DNA of 64,000 nt from Halobacillus kuroshimensis DSM 18393 (GCF_000425705.1 NZ_AUDY01000009.1:432065-496064), one strand, 5' to 3'; counted from the first letter of the stretch, positions 45,448 through 53,727 are shown. Numbers and translations: made by a program. Notes: a model not told the origin generated them from the letters alone.

Positions 45448-46167
45448 ATGTTGAAACTAAGAACAGAAAAATTAACTTCACTAGAGAAGAGGATACACAA
45501 TACATTGTCAGAAACCGCCGCTTCAGACAATGCCTTGAAAATTGTGGAAGCAGCTGAGTTGTGTGAGGTATCCCCTTCTAAAGTATCAAAGCTAGTCAGG
45601 AAATTGGGATTTGAGAATTTTAAACAATACAAACTATACTTTAGTGGAGACGAATCTGCTGTTAAAATGAAACAGAAATCAAACGAAATTGAGCGGTTGA
45701 TGCAATTTTTAGAGCATTATGATGACAAAATAGTTGATGACTTCATGGCTGTTTTTACGCAATTTGATAAGGTGATTATCTATGGCTTAGGTCCTTCATA
45801 TATCTGTGGCGAGTATTTTGCTTACAAACTTGGAACATTAACTAAAAAAAATATTTACGTAACTCAAAATGAGGAATATGCTGGACGTTTAGCCGATGAG
45901 AATACCTTATTAATAGTGTTATCAGTCACAGGAACTTTCTCATCTTTTAGGAATTTGTTTACTTCCATGAGAGATAAAGGAGCTCAAATCATGTTAATAC
46001 TGGAAGAGCATATAAATACACGTGATTTTGATGCAGATTATATCTTCCGTTTAACAAAATTCGCTCAAGATGAAAATTTGATGGCATTTGAGAAAACCAG
46101 AACTTTATTTTTTATCTTCATTGAAGAAATTATATTTAAATTGAGGCAGGAATTGAACGAAACATAG
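45448..46167 (+). CDS. RpiR/MurR-family transcriptional regulator
   Basis: A 239-residue regulator: N-terminal HTH_6 (EKRIHNTLSETAASDNALKIVEAAEL...SPSKVSKLVRKLGFENFKQYK, in parts) and a C-terminal SIS phosphosugar-binding domain (VIIYGLGPSYICGEYFAYKLG ... LLIVLSVTGTFSSFRNLF, in parts). ATG 45448 is chosen with GAGGAG at 10 nt. Such regulators sense phosphorylated sugars, here plausibly the kinase product. It is separately transcribed after a terminator. Confidence 0.85.
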   Translation: MLKLRTEKLTSLEKRIHNTLSETAASDNALKIVEAAELCEVSPSKVSKLVRKLGFENFKQYKLYFSGDESAVKMKQKSNEIERLMQFLEHYDDKIVDDFMAVFTQFDKVIIYGLGPSYICGEYFAYKLGTLTKKNIYVTQNEEYAGRLADENTLLIVLSVTGTFSSFRNLFTSMRDKGAQIMLILEEHINTRDFDADYIFRLTKFAQDENLMAFEKTRTLFFIFIEEIIFKLRQELNET

Positions 46168-46308
46168 TTATATAAATAACATAAAGGTAGTATGATAATT
46201 TTTTTGTTCGATATATATCTTTTGATGCTACACATGTATTAGGAATAAGAATAGGATTATTGTGTTTGAAAAAAAGAAGTGGTACGATGGAAAAAACAGA
46301 AAGGACTG

Positions 46309-46504
46309 ATGATTCCAAATGATTAACTAATCTATATTTTATTAAAGTGTATGGTTTCGAATACCACTAAAATATAGGATTAGTCTATTCATTTATAAAA
46401 ATCAGTCGTAACCTCCATATGCTGTTTTCTATTGGCATATTTGTTGGTTTATCGTGATGTACGTTGACTAATCCTTCCAATGATTATTGGGAGGATTTTT
46501 TATT
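46309..46504 (+). promoter_or_regulatory. Three-state transcription attenuator upstream of the ABC-F gene
   Basis: Segment 1 (ACTAATC at 46326-46332 plus TATATTTTA) pairs with segment 2 (TAAAATATA then GGATTAGT, 46368-46384), with one bulge. Segment 2 GGATTAGTC (46377-46385) can instead pair perfectly with segment 3 GACTAATCC (46466-46474). Segment 3 overlaps the 5' arm of a 12-bp terminator, AATCCTTCCAAT/ATTGGGAGGATT (46470-46497), followed by T5. Two leader ORFs end at segment 1: MIPND (46309-46326) and MEKTERTDDSK (46287-46322). A ribosome held there would free segment 2 to block the terminator. Confidence 0.75.
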
Positions 46505-46592
46505 CCTCTCATAGTTGGTTACATTTCATTATCTATTTCAGTCGTCTGTACGGAAGTAGATGTGTGTTTGAATATGTAAAGGAGGAAAAAAG

Positions 46593-48071
46593 ATGTCGAT
46601 GATTCAAGTTCAGAACCTGACTTTTTCATATCCAAGCAGCTTTGACAATATTTTTGAAAATGTAAGCTTTCAAATAGATACTGATTGGAAACTGGGGTTT
46701 ATTGGTCGGAACGGAAGGGGGAAAACAACATTCATGAACCTCCTGTTAGGAAATTACGAGTATAGCGGTCAAATCATTTCTTCTGTGGAATTCAACTATT
46801 TTCCTACTCCCGTTGCGGATAAAAGGAAAGTCACTCATGAAGTGCTGGAAGGCATATGCCCACAAGCAGAAGACTGGGAGTTCTTCCGGGAAATCTCGCT
46901 GTTGAATGTTGATGCAGAGGCTATGTACCGGCCGTTTGATACGTTATCAAATGGTGAGCAGACAAAGGTGCTGCTTGCAGCTCTTTTCCTAAATGAAGGC
47001 CGGTTTTTATTAATTGACGAGCCGACCAACCACTTGGATATAGAGGGAAGAAAAATCGTTGCTCAATATCTAAATAAGAAAAAGGGCTTTATATTAATTT
47101 CCCATGATAGAAACTTTGTCGATGGATGTGTGGATCATATCTTATCGATCAACAAAGCGGATATCGAGGTTCAGACCGGAAATTACTCTTCATGGAAGCT
47201 GAACTTTGACCGTCAGCAGGAACTGGAGGACGCGGTCAATGAACGGCTTAAGAAGGATATAAGCAGGCTGAAAAAATCATCAAAGCGCTCAGCTGGCTGG
47301 TCTCATAAAAAGGAAGCTTCTAAAAATGGCACGACCAACTCTGGTTCTAAAATCGACAAAGGATATGTCGGCCATAAGGCAGCAAAAATGATGAAGCGTT
47401 CAAAAAACATAGAAGCAAGGCAGCAGAAAGCTTTGGAAGAGAAGGAAACACTCCTTAAAAATGTGGAAACCAGCGAGTCATTAAAATTAGAGCCGTTGAA
47501 ATTTAAGTCGAAGGAACTTCTGCATGTTGAAGAGCTAACCGTTATGTATAACGATGCCAAAGTCAATCAACCGGTTAGTTTTACTGTTAATCAGGGAGAT
47601 CGAGTCGTGTTCGATGGTAAAAATGGTACAGGGAAAAGCAGTATTTTAAAGCTGATCTTAGGAGAGTCCGTCCAGCACACGGGAACGATCATATCAAATT
47701 CAGGACTGATCATCTCCTATGTGAAGCAGGATGCTTCTGATTTTAAGGGGAGTTTATCCGGTTTTATAGAAGAAAACAATATCAACGAGCCGTTACTTAA
47801 AGCCATTTTACGTAAGATGGATTTTGAACGGGTGCAATTTGAAAAAGATCTATCCACTTTTTCAGAAGGTCAAAAGAAGAAACTGCTCGTAGCCAGAAGT
47901 TTGTGTGAAAGAGCTCACGTATACATCTGGGACGAGCCCTTAAATTTTATTGATATGTATTCCCGTATGCAGATTGAGGATCTTATTGAAAGGTTTCAAC
48001 CTACAATGCTTTTTGTCGAGCATGATCAAGCATTTAAAAAGAGAGTTGCGACAAAGACAATCACTTTATAG
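46593..48071 (+). CDS. ABC-F ribosome-protection ATPase, Lsa/VmlR-type
   Basis: A 492-residue soluble protein with two ABC domains and no membrane segment. Domain 1: FIGRNGRGKTTFM, LSNGEQTKVLLAALF, LLIDEPTNHLD. A basic linker (antibiotic-resistance domain) spans about residues 205-290. Domain 2: FDGKNGTGKSSILKL, FSEGQKKKLLVARSL, YIWDEPLNFID. Size and motifs fit the Lsa/Vga group, which displaces lincosamides, streptogramin A and pleuromutilins from ribosomes. The SD AAAGGAGG precedes ATG 46593. An attenuator controls it, as for related genes (vmlR, lmo0919). Confidence 0.88.
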   Translation: MSMIQVQNLTFSYPSSFDNIFENVSFQIDTDWKLGFIGRNGRGKTTFMNLLLGNYEYSGQIISSVEFNYFPTPVADKRKVTHEVLEGICPQAEDWEFFREISLLNVDAEAMYRPFDTLSNGEQTKVLLAALFLNEGRFLLIDEPTNHLDIEGRKIVAQYLNKKKGFILISHDRNFVDGCVDHILSINKADIEVQTGNYSSWKLNFDRQQELEDAVNERLKKDISRLKKSSKRSAGWSHKKEASKNGTTNSGSKIDKGYVGHKAAKMMKRSKNIEARQQKALEEKETLLKNVETSESLKLEPLKFKSKELLHVEELTVMYNDAKVNQPVSFTVNQGDRVVFDGKNGTGKSSILKLILGESVQHTGTIISNSGLIISYVKQDASDFKGSLSGFIEENNINEPLLKAILRKMDFERVQFEKDLSTFSEGQKKKLLVARSLCERAHVYIWDEPLNFIDMYSRMQIEDLIERFQPTMLFVEHDQAFKKRVATKTITL

Positions 48072-48135
48072 CTTTACACATGATTACATTAATCAGCCCT
48101 TTATGAAAACCACTGTTGAAGTTAGGAATGAGGAA

Positions 48136-48429
48136 ATGAAACGATCATTAAATACATTAGGTTCCATCATTCTTTTTATCGGAGTCGTGCTGTTTATCCT
48201 TAGGTTTCAATCAGGTATGGATCTTTTTTATACACCCTGGCTCTTTTCTATTACAGGGTTGGGTTTCCTGGCTTTTTATGCGATTTCAGCTAAAGAAGAA
48301 ACGAGCCTTTTCTGCAGGGTAGGCTTGCACAAGTATGAGAAAATCGGCTGGGATGATGAAATAAAGTCCAGAGCTGTATATCAGTGTCAAAGGTGTGGAA
48401 GGAAGAAGACAGTGTTCAGATCTGTGTAG
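48136..48429 (+). CDS. Small membrane protein with C-terminal zinc ribbon
   Basis: A 97-residue protein with two membrane segments (LGSIILFIGVVLFILRF and the following LFSITGLGFLAFYAI) and a cytoplasmic tail with CxxC (CQRCG) and an upstream Cys (FCRVGLHKYEK). ATG 48136 has AGGAATGAGG as SD; ATG 48103 is an alternative. It follows the ABC-F gene by 64 nt and may be cotranscribed. Family not recognised. Confidence 0.6.
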   Translation: MKRSLNTLGSIILFIGVVLFILRFQSGMDLFYTPWLFSITGLGFLAFYAISAKEETSLFCRVGLHKYEKIGWDDEIKSRAVYQCQRCGRKKTVFRSV

Positions 48430-48503
48430 ATCCGCTCTAGATTGCCACATAAAGGGAAGGTAATCATGAATTTAGAAGTACCCAATCGGTCGATCATTCT
48501 AAC

Positions 48504-48515
48504 GGGGGGGGGGGG
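48504..48515 (+). repeat. Homopolymeric G12 tract
   Basis: Twelve consecutive G residues in a non-coding stretch between the zinc-ribbon gene and htrA. Confidence 0.8.
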
Positions 48516-48597
48516 TTATGTTTTGTTTCATCCTTTTCCTCCCTGAATGTGTGAGTTTTATCAATGGATGATGCTTTTCGTATCAGAAATGATTCCC

Positions 48598-48629
48598 AGC
48601 CCTCTCCCAAAGGTGAGGGCTGTTTTTTT
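48598..48629 (+). terminator. Terminator upstream of htrA
   Basis: CAGCCCTCTCC and GGTGAGGGCTG followed by T7. Confidence 0.85.
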
Positions 48630-48659
48630 ATGTCCACTGAATTACGCTCTGACATCTCC

Positions 48660-48687
48660 CTGACACATTCAAGACTTATAGTGTAAT
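48660..48687 (+). promoter_or_regulatory. Sigma-A promoter of htrA
   Basis: CTGACA (48660-48665), 16-nt spacer, TGTAAT (48682-48687). It lies 26 nt before the ATG. Confidence 0.6.
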
Positions 48688-48713
48688 CAGATCAAAGGAA
48701 ATGAGGGAGCGGA

Positions 48714-49868
48714 ATGAGTGAACAGAAGACATCACTTTTAAAAATAACCGGTATCGCTTTATCATCAGGGATTTTAGGGGCCGCACTTACATTAGGAACC
48801 GTTTCTCAATTGGAAGAACTGCCGAAGACATCTGAAACGGTCAGTGCGTCTCAAGAGTCGGTGGAAGGTGAGACAGAAACCTTATCCACAACGTCTGCCT
48901 TGTCTACAGCGGATGTTGCAGAGCGAGCTTCCGAAGCGATTGTCGGTGTCGTCAACTTGACGAACCAGCAGACGCCGTTTGCTTCGGCAGAGGAAGTAAA
49001 GGAGGCTGGTACAGGCTCGGGCGTCATTTATAAGGTGGAGGATGATGCCGCTTTTATTGTGACGAACAACCATGTGATTGAAGGGGCCTCGGAAGTGGAC
49101 ATCTCACTTTTTGATGGGGAAACCACCTCCGCAGAAGTCATTGGCGCCGATGCGCTTACGGATATCGCCGTTTTGAAAATAGAAGGGAGCTATAGTATCG
49201 AACCGCTGGCCTTCGGCGACTCCGATTCCGTCCGTGCAGGCGAGGGCGTCCTTGCAATCGGGAACCCGCTCGGACTGGACTTATCCCGGACGGTCACTCA
49301 GGGGATTGTCAGTGCGGTCGACCGGACGATTTCTGTAACGACGTCTGCTGGAGAGTGGGATCTTGATGTCATTCAGACCGACGCCGCCATCAGTCCGGGG
49401 AACAGCGGGGGTGCGTTAATCAATGCCTCGGGTGAGCTGATCGGAATCAACAGCTTGAAAATGGCCGATGCCGATGCGGAAGGGCTTGGTTTTGCGATTC
49501 CGAGTAATGATGTGGAAACGCTGATTGCGGACATGAGTGAAGATGGTCAGGTGGACCGCTCCTACCTCGGCGTGGGTGTCGTCGGCGTCAATGAGGCGCC
49601 TGCCCAGTACCGGACGTCACTGCCGGAGGGAACCGAAGAAGGTGTCATTGTCGCCTCTGTCGATGAAACATCGGCGGCTGCTAAAGCAGGCCTGCAGGTT
49701 GAAGATGTGCTGACTTCTATCGATGGAGTGGCAATCTCAGACAGCACGGACCTGAGAAAATATTTATATACAGAAACGAGCGCAGACGACACTGTCGTTG
49801 TGGAATTTTACCGCAATGGACATTCGCAGACGGTAAATGTGACCCTTACGGAACAAATCAATGAGTAG
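48714..49868 (+). CDS. htrA: HtrA-like membrane-anchored serine protease (S1C, PDZ)
   Basis: A 384-residue protein with one N-terminal membrane segment (about residues 9-29). The trypsin-like domain has catalytic His (FIVTNNHVIEG), Asp (ALTDIAVLKIEG) and Ser (ISPGNSGGALINA). A C-terminal PDZ domain follows (GVIVASVDETSAAAKAGLQVEDVLTSIDG, in part). It degrades or refolds damaged exported proteins. Which of the Bacillus paralogues (HtrA, HtrB, HtrC/YyxA) it equals is unclear. The SD GAGGGAG precedes ATG 48714. Followed 18 nt later by a foldase gene. Confidence 0.92.
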   Translation: MSEQKTSLLKITGIALSSGILGAALTLGTVSQLEELPKTSETVSASQESVEGETETLSTTSALSTADVAERASEAIVGVVNLTNQQTPFASAEEVKEAGTGSGVIYKVEDDAAFIVTNNHVIEGASEVDISLFDGETTSAEVIGADALTDIAVLKIEGSYSIEPLAFGDSDSVRAGEGVLAIGNPLGLDLSRTVTQGIVSAVDRTISVTTSAGEWDLDVIQTDAAISPGNSGGALINASGELIGINSLKMADADAEGLGFAIPSNDVETLIADMSEDGQVDRSYLGVGVVGVNEAPAQYRTSLPEGTEEGVIVASVDETSAAAKAGLQVEDVLTSIDGVAISDSTDLRKYLYTETSADDTVVVEFYRNGHSQTVNVTLTEQINE

Positions 49869-49886
49869 AATAGGAGTTTTGAAGAG

Positions 49887-50756
49887 ATGAATAAAAAAAT
49901 GCTGCTGGGAGGAGTGGTCGCGGTTTCCGCTGTCCTCCTGATTATTTTGAGCCTGAGTATGGATCCGAAGGAAAGTGTAGCTTCCGTGAACGGAGAAGAC
50001 ATTGAAAAGGAGGAGCTGTATGATACGCTGGTGGAACAGTACGGTCAGGAAACGCTGGATACGCTGATTACCAACAAAATCGTTGAACTGGAAACAGAAG
50101 ACAATGACATTACGGTGAGTCAGGAAGCTGTGGAGGAAGAACTGGATGTGTACTATGATCAGTACGGTGGTGAGGAAGCCTTCCAGTCCACCCTTGAAGC
50201 AAGCGGGATGACGATTGCTGACGTAGAGAAGGATATTGAAGATTACTTAGCTGTTGATCTGCTGCTTGCTGAGAGAATTTCCATCACTAATGAAGAAAAG
50301 GAAACCTACTTCGAAGAAAACAAAGAAAGCTATAATGTACCGGAGCAGGTAAGCGCACGCCATATTCTGACCGAGACGGAAGAGGAAGCAGAGGAAGTGC
50401 TGACGAAACTGGAGGATGATGAGGCGTTTGAAGATCTTGTGGCTGAATATTCCATTGATGATACGACGGTGGCATCAGGAGGCGATCTTGGAGCGTTCAG
50501 TGAAGGTGAAATGGTCGAAGCCTTTGAGGAAGCCGCTTTTTCGATGGAAGTTGGGGAAGTCAGTGATATCGTTGAGACGGAGTACGGCTATCATATCATT
50601 GAAGTGACCAATCATACCGAAGCGCAGGATGCGGTTTATGATGAAGTGGAAAAGGAGATTGGTGAGACGTTATACCAATCCAAAGTCAGTGAAGAGTACA
50701 ACCTTTGGATGCAGGAGAAAATGGAGGAGTACGATATTGAAAATACTCTGGAGTAA
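49887..50756 (+). CDS. PrsA/SurA-like peptidyl-prolyl isomerase foldase
   Basis: A 289-residue very acidic protein. An N-terminal hydrophobic segment (residues 5-24) lacks a lipobox cysteine, so it is a membrane anchor rather than a lipoprotein signal. A SurA_N-like helical part follows, then a parvulin domain (EQVSARHILTETEEEAEEVL ... GDLGAFSEGEMVEAFEEAAFSME, in parts). PrsA assists folding of proteins emerging from Sec at the membrane-wall interface. It is 18 nt after htrA, probably one operon for extracytoplasmic protein quality control. Confidence 0.88.
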   Translation: MNKKMLLGGVVAVSAVLLIILSLSMDPKESVASVNGEDIEKEELYDTLVEQYGQETLDTLITNKIVELETEDNDITVSQEAVEEELDVYYDQYGGEEAFQSTLEASGMTIADVEKDIEDYLAVDLLLAERISITNEEKETYFEENKESYNVPEQVSARHILTETEEEAEEVLTKLEDDEAFEDLVAEYSIDDTTVASGGDLGAFSEGEMVEAFEEAAFSMEVGEVSDIVETEYGYHIIEVTNHTEAQDAVYDEVEKEIGETLYQSKVSEEYNLWMQEKMEEYDIENTLE

Positions 50757-50761
50757 ATAAG

Positions 50762-50793
50762 AAAAGGCCAGCCGTTTATAGGCTGGCCTTTTC
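50762..50793 (+). terminator. Terminator after the PrsA-like gene
   Basis: AAAAGGCCAGCC and GGCTGGCCTTTT. A similar hairpin occurs at 50998-51030, on the other side of repeat R2. Confidence 0.9.
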
Positions 50794-50843
50794 AGTTTCT
50801 TGAACATGTATTGGTCATCAAGTGTGTTTTTTGTGAGGGTAAC

Positions 50844-50979
50844 GGTCACATTACGCTTATCGATGGATGCTTGCCGCGGGCACGGCTTCAGCTAACGTGG
50901 GCAGGAAAGCCACCTGCCCAAGTAGATCTTCGGATCACGCTGTTTCCGCAGGCGTCACCACCGAACGCTTCTCGTGTCC
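50844..50979. repeat. Structured intergenic repeat, copy R2
   Basis: Same architecture as R1: GGATGCTTGCCGCGGG and CCGCAGGCGTCACC arms, with apical stem TGGGCAGG/CCTGCCCA. It sits between two near-identical terminator hairpins. Confidence 0.85.
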
Positions 50980-50997
50980 TTTAGTCTCCACAACCTG

Positions 50998-51030
50998 AAA
51001 AGGCCGGCCTTTTATGGGCTGACCTTTTTT
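50998..51030 (-). terminator. Terminator of the esterase gene, near-copy of the 50762 hairpin
   Basis: AAAAGGCCGGCC...GGGCTGACCTTTTT, overlapping the esterase stop region. It differs from the 50762 hairpin at about five positions. Confidence 0.55.
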
Positions 51031-51785
51031 CGATGCTTGATGGAGGTGCGCGTCTCTAGATAGGAAAGCAGCTCATCGATGATTTGATCCTTATCGTAGT
51101 CCATCGAGGCGACATGGTAGGAATTCTCCAAGACGTATTTCGATACGCTGTTTGAATAGACTTTTCTAAGGATGTAATCGGTATTCTCTGGTGGAACGAC
51201 GTTGTCAACGCTGGACACAAAACAGGTGATTGGACATCGAATGCCGGATAATTTCCTTCTGACGACCTTCATATACTTCAACAGTTCCTGGTAAGCGGTC
51301 AACGGTGTCTGGGTATAGGTGATTTCCACAGCACCAGGATCTTTGATGTCAGGCTTTCCTTCCTCTATATAAAAGGGCTCGGAAGCTTGTTCCAGATGGG
51401 AGAGCGCCGGAATATACATAGCTGGGTTGATTAACGCAATGCCGGAAATGCCGGGATATTGAGCAGCGAGGTCCAGGGTCAGCGTGCCTCCCATCGACTG
51501 ACCGATGACGAACACCTCCCTGCACCTTGAATACAGTTGAAGATAAGCGGTTTCGATTTGCATATACCAATCGGAAAACGAGCAGGAAGCCAGGTCTTTA
51601 TAGTGCGTTCCGTGACCTGGAAGTCTTGGCACCGATACGGTATAACCTTGATCCGCCAGCCCTTCTGCCACCTCTCTCAGACTCTGGGGCGTTCCTAAAA
51701 AGCCATGACAGAGCAGTACCCCTGTATCATTTCCTTCAAAAAACAACGATTCCGCACCATCAATAACCGGATAGGCTTCCTTCAT
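51012..51785 (-). CDS. Alpha/beta-hydrolase, carboxylesterase / monoacylglycerol lipase type
   Basis: A 257-residue protein. Oxyanion motif LLCHGFLGTPQSLRE, nucleophile elbow VIGQSMGGTLTLDLA, acid in CFVSSVDNVVPPENT and catalytic His in ENSYHVASMDYD. This pattern matches Geobacillus Est30-like carboxylesterases. ATG 51785 is chosen because GGAGGG lies 7 nt upstream. It probably hydrolyses short-to-medium acyl esters in the cytoplasm; natural substrate unknown. Monocistronic. Confidence 0.88.
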   Translation of the reverse strand: MKEAYPVIDGAESLFFEGNDTGVLLCHGFLGTPQSLREVAEGLADQGYTVSVPRLPGHGTHYKDLASCSFSDWYMQIETAYLQLYSRCREVFVIGQSMGGTLTLDLAAQYPGISGIALINPAMYIPALSHLEQASEPFYIEEGKPDIKDPGAVEITYTQTPLTAYQELLKYMKVVRRKLSGIRCPITCFVSSVDNVVPPENTDYILRKVYSNSVSKYVLENSYHVASMDYDKDQIIDELLSYLETRTSIKHRKKVSP

Positions 51786-51984
51786 CATATTTCCCTCCAT
51801 CTTCATTCACTGGTCGTTCGATAAAAATCTATTAGTGCTATTAAAATGCAATAATTCCGATAAGTCAACTATGTTATATAAGCTGATCGATTTGATCAAC
51901 GCTTACCTTCCATGTGAAATGGATTTTTCAGGGGCCATCCAGGAATGATAGAATAGCAGAGAAAGTGTAAAAGGGGGCTTGCTT

Positions 51985-52401
51985 TTGAAGGGAATCCTAT
52001 TGGTGCTTTTATCTGTTTTATTCCTGACAGCGTGCCAAAGTGAAAGGGAATGGTCCTTCTCTGAAATTGGGAAAAAGGATCTTCCAGGGGACGCGTTGTC
52101 CTATTTTCAAACGGTAAAAAATAGACATGGAAATCATATGTTCCAAGACGGAGATCAGAATATAGTATATATCTATTTGAACGGAACAAAACAGGGCGAA
52201 GGGGCGGAATATTATACATCCTTCGAAGTGCGGGCAGAAGAAGATACGCTGAACCTGTTATACAAGACAGAGGCCGGCGCTGGTGGTTCGCTTAAATCCG
52301 AACGCTTCTACAGAGTCGACGGTTATAAAAGTTATGAGATCTTGAGGATTTATGAAAACGGAAAAGAAGCCGTCTTTGAGACCATATCTCTGGGCGGATA
52401 A
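51985..52401 (+). CDS. Small lipoprotein of unknown function
   Basis: A 138-residue protein with a lipoprotein signal (MKGILLVLLSVLFLTAC, Cys about residue 17) and a mature part rich in charged and aromatic residues. TTG 51985 is chosen with AAGGGGG 8-9 nt upstream. The family is not recognised; no partner gene is obvious. Confidence 0.65.
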   Translation: MKGILLVLLSVLFLTACQSEREWSFSEIGKKDLPGDALSYFQTVKNRHGNHMFQDGDQNIVYIYLNGTKQGEGAEYYTSFEVRAEEDTLNLLYKTEAGAGGSLKSERFYRVDGYKSYEILRIYENGKEAVFETISLGG

Positions 52402-52502
52402 TTTTTTCTATCCCTATAGAAAAAAGGACTCTCCTCCTCTCATTCGCCTTACCCTGATCCATAGGCGCCGCCAACGCCTATACTGCAACCTGGTCATGTG
52501 GT

Positions 52503-52560
52503 GAGGTCACGACGAGCATTTGATGAAGCCTGCGGAAACAGAACAGACCCACCCATAATC
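52503..52560 (-). repeat. Decayed inverted copy (R5) of the structured repeat
   Basis: GTCACGACGAGCATTTGATG and GAAGCCTGCGGAAACAG match the reverse complement of one end of R3/R4 with several changes. The other half is not recognisable. Confidence 0.45.
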
Positions 52561-52617
52561 GGAACCTGCGCTTCTTTTACCTACATAAATAAAACAACAT
52601 GAAAGTGAGCCTGTACG

Positions 52618-53043
52618 ATGCGGAAATTTCTTGCTGCCTTAATCAGCAGTTTTGTAACAGCTTTATTGGTTTCTATTTATCTCACATCGGATTACAGCAA
52701 TCTGGTAGGAAACTTACATTTTAATTTAGTCAACATCTATTTGGGGCATGCTGTGTTTGCCCTCCCCCTGTCTTTCATAGCCGATCGTTTAAGCAGTCAG
52801 CTGTCGTTGGGACGCTTTTTTATTGAGTGGGGCCTGTATCTTTTAATTGGGCCACTTCTAGCTGTGTTATTGGCTGTCTTTACGATGTTCTTAAGCTTGT
52901 ATCTCATACCGATCAGTTTCATTTTTCCAATCACCTACACGCTCGTTAAAAAAATTCCTGCTTCTTTCCTAAAGAGGAGTCTGACAGCGGCTGTCCTCTT
53001 ATCCGTTGCGGTCATCGCGGCTATGTATTATAGTATCCGTTAG
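52618..53043 (+). CDS. Hypothetical membrane protein (141 aa)
   Basis: Four hydrophobic segments (about residues 4-24, 36-58, 66-100, 115-139) with few charges. An SD-like GAAAGTGAG precedes ATG 52618. Its last 45 nt overlap the 3' end of the convergent acetyltransferase gene. Family not recognised. Confidence 0.6.
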   Translation: MRKFLAALISSFVTALLVSIYLTSDYSNLVGNLHFNLVNIYLGHAVFALPLSFIADRLSSQLSLGRFFIEWGLYLLIGPLLAVLLAVFTMFLSLYLIPISFIFPITYTLVKKIPASFLKRSLTAAVLLSVAVIAAMYYSIR

Positions 53044-53493
53044 TTTCAGTGTCATAAATAAGCTGTTCGGGTCTTCCTTGTAGCCGGCGAAAGGATCGCA
53101 GAAAATAAACCCGAACTTCTTATACAGCTGGACAGCCGGATGGAACGCCTTTTGAGACCCGGTTTCTAAAAAGAGCTGTGTATACCCTCGGTCACTGGAT
53201 TCATTTATGATGTGTTGGAGCATTCTATGGGCGACGCCTCGTCTTAAATGGGAAGAGGCCGTTCTCATCGACTTGATCTCTCCGTGCGCCGGATGGAGTT
53301 CTTTCAACGCTCCCATTCCCACCAGCTCTCCCTTTTCCCAGGCTGTCCAAAAGGTCACGCCGGGCTGCTTTAATTTTTCTATATCCAATGCGTGGATGCT
53401 TTCGGGCGGGGAGTGCAGGGTCATATTGAAAAGGTGTTCCTTTATGAATGCTTGTACTTCCGCACCTGTTAAATCGTCTTTTTTGATGTTCAT
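52999..53493 (-). CDS. GNAT-family N-acetyltransferase
   Basis: A 164-residue acetyltransferase with beta4 LVGMGALKEL and the acetyl-CoA loop region MRTASSHLRRGVAHRMLQHII, followed by FLETGSQKAFHPAVQLYKKFGF. The SD CAGGAGG precedes ATG 53493. Substrate unknown; similar to PhnO/YafP-like small-molecule acetyltransferases. Convergent overlap of 45 nt with the membrane protein gene. Confidence 0.85.
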   Translation of the reverse strand: MNIKKDDLTGAEVQAFIKEHLFNMTLHSPPESIHALDIEKLKQPGVTFWTAWEKGELVGMGALKELHPAHGEIKSMRTASSHLRRGVAHRMLQHIINESSDRGYTQLFLETGSQKAFHPAVQLYKKFGFIFCDPFAGYKEDPNSLFMTLKLTDTIIHSRDDRNG

Positions 53494-53600
53494 CCAATGC
53501 CTCCTGTTCTATACGTCATCCGTTTACATTTCGCGATTGAACAGGACTTGTCCTTTCCAGACGCCTATGTTGTAATGAAAATAACAGTTTTATAGCATGT

Positions 53601-53692
53601 TTCACTAGGGGAGCCCTGATGACCGGGCTGAGAAAAGCAGAAGCTTTGACCCTTACAACCTGATCTGGCTCATACCAGCGGAGGGAAGTGAA
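53601..53692 (+). promoter_or_regulatory. TPP riboswitch (THI element)
   Basis: P1 TTCACT (53601-53606) pairs with AGTGAA (53687-53692). The conserved thi-box parts are AGGGGAGCCC, GGGCTGAGAAAAGC, GACCCTTACAACCTGATCTGG (in part) and CCAGCGGAGGGAAGT. It binds thiamin pyrophosphate. Confidence 0.95.
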
Positions 53693-53727
53693 GCGGTCGA
53701 TGATTGATCTTTTCTTATATGATGATC

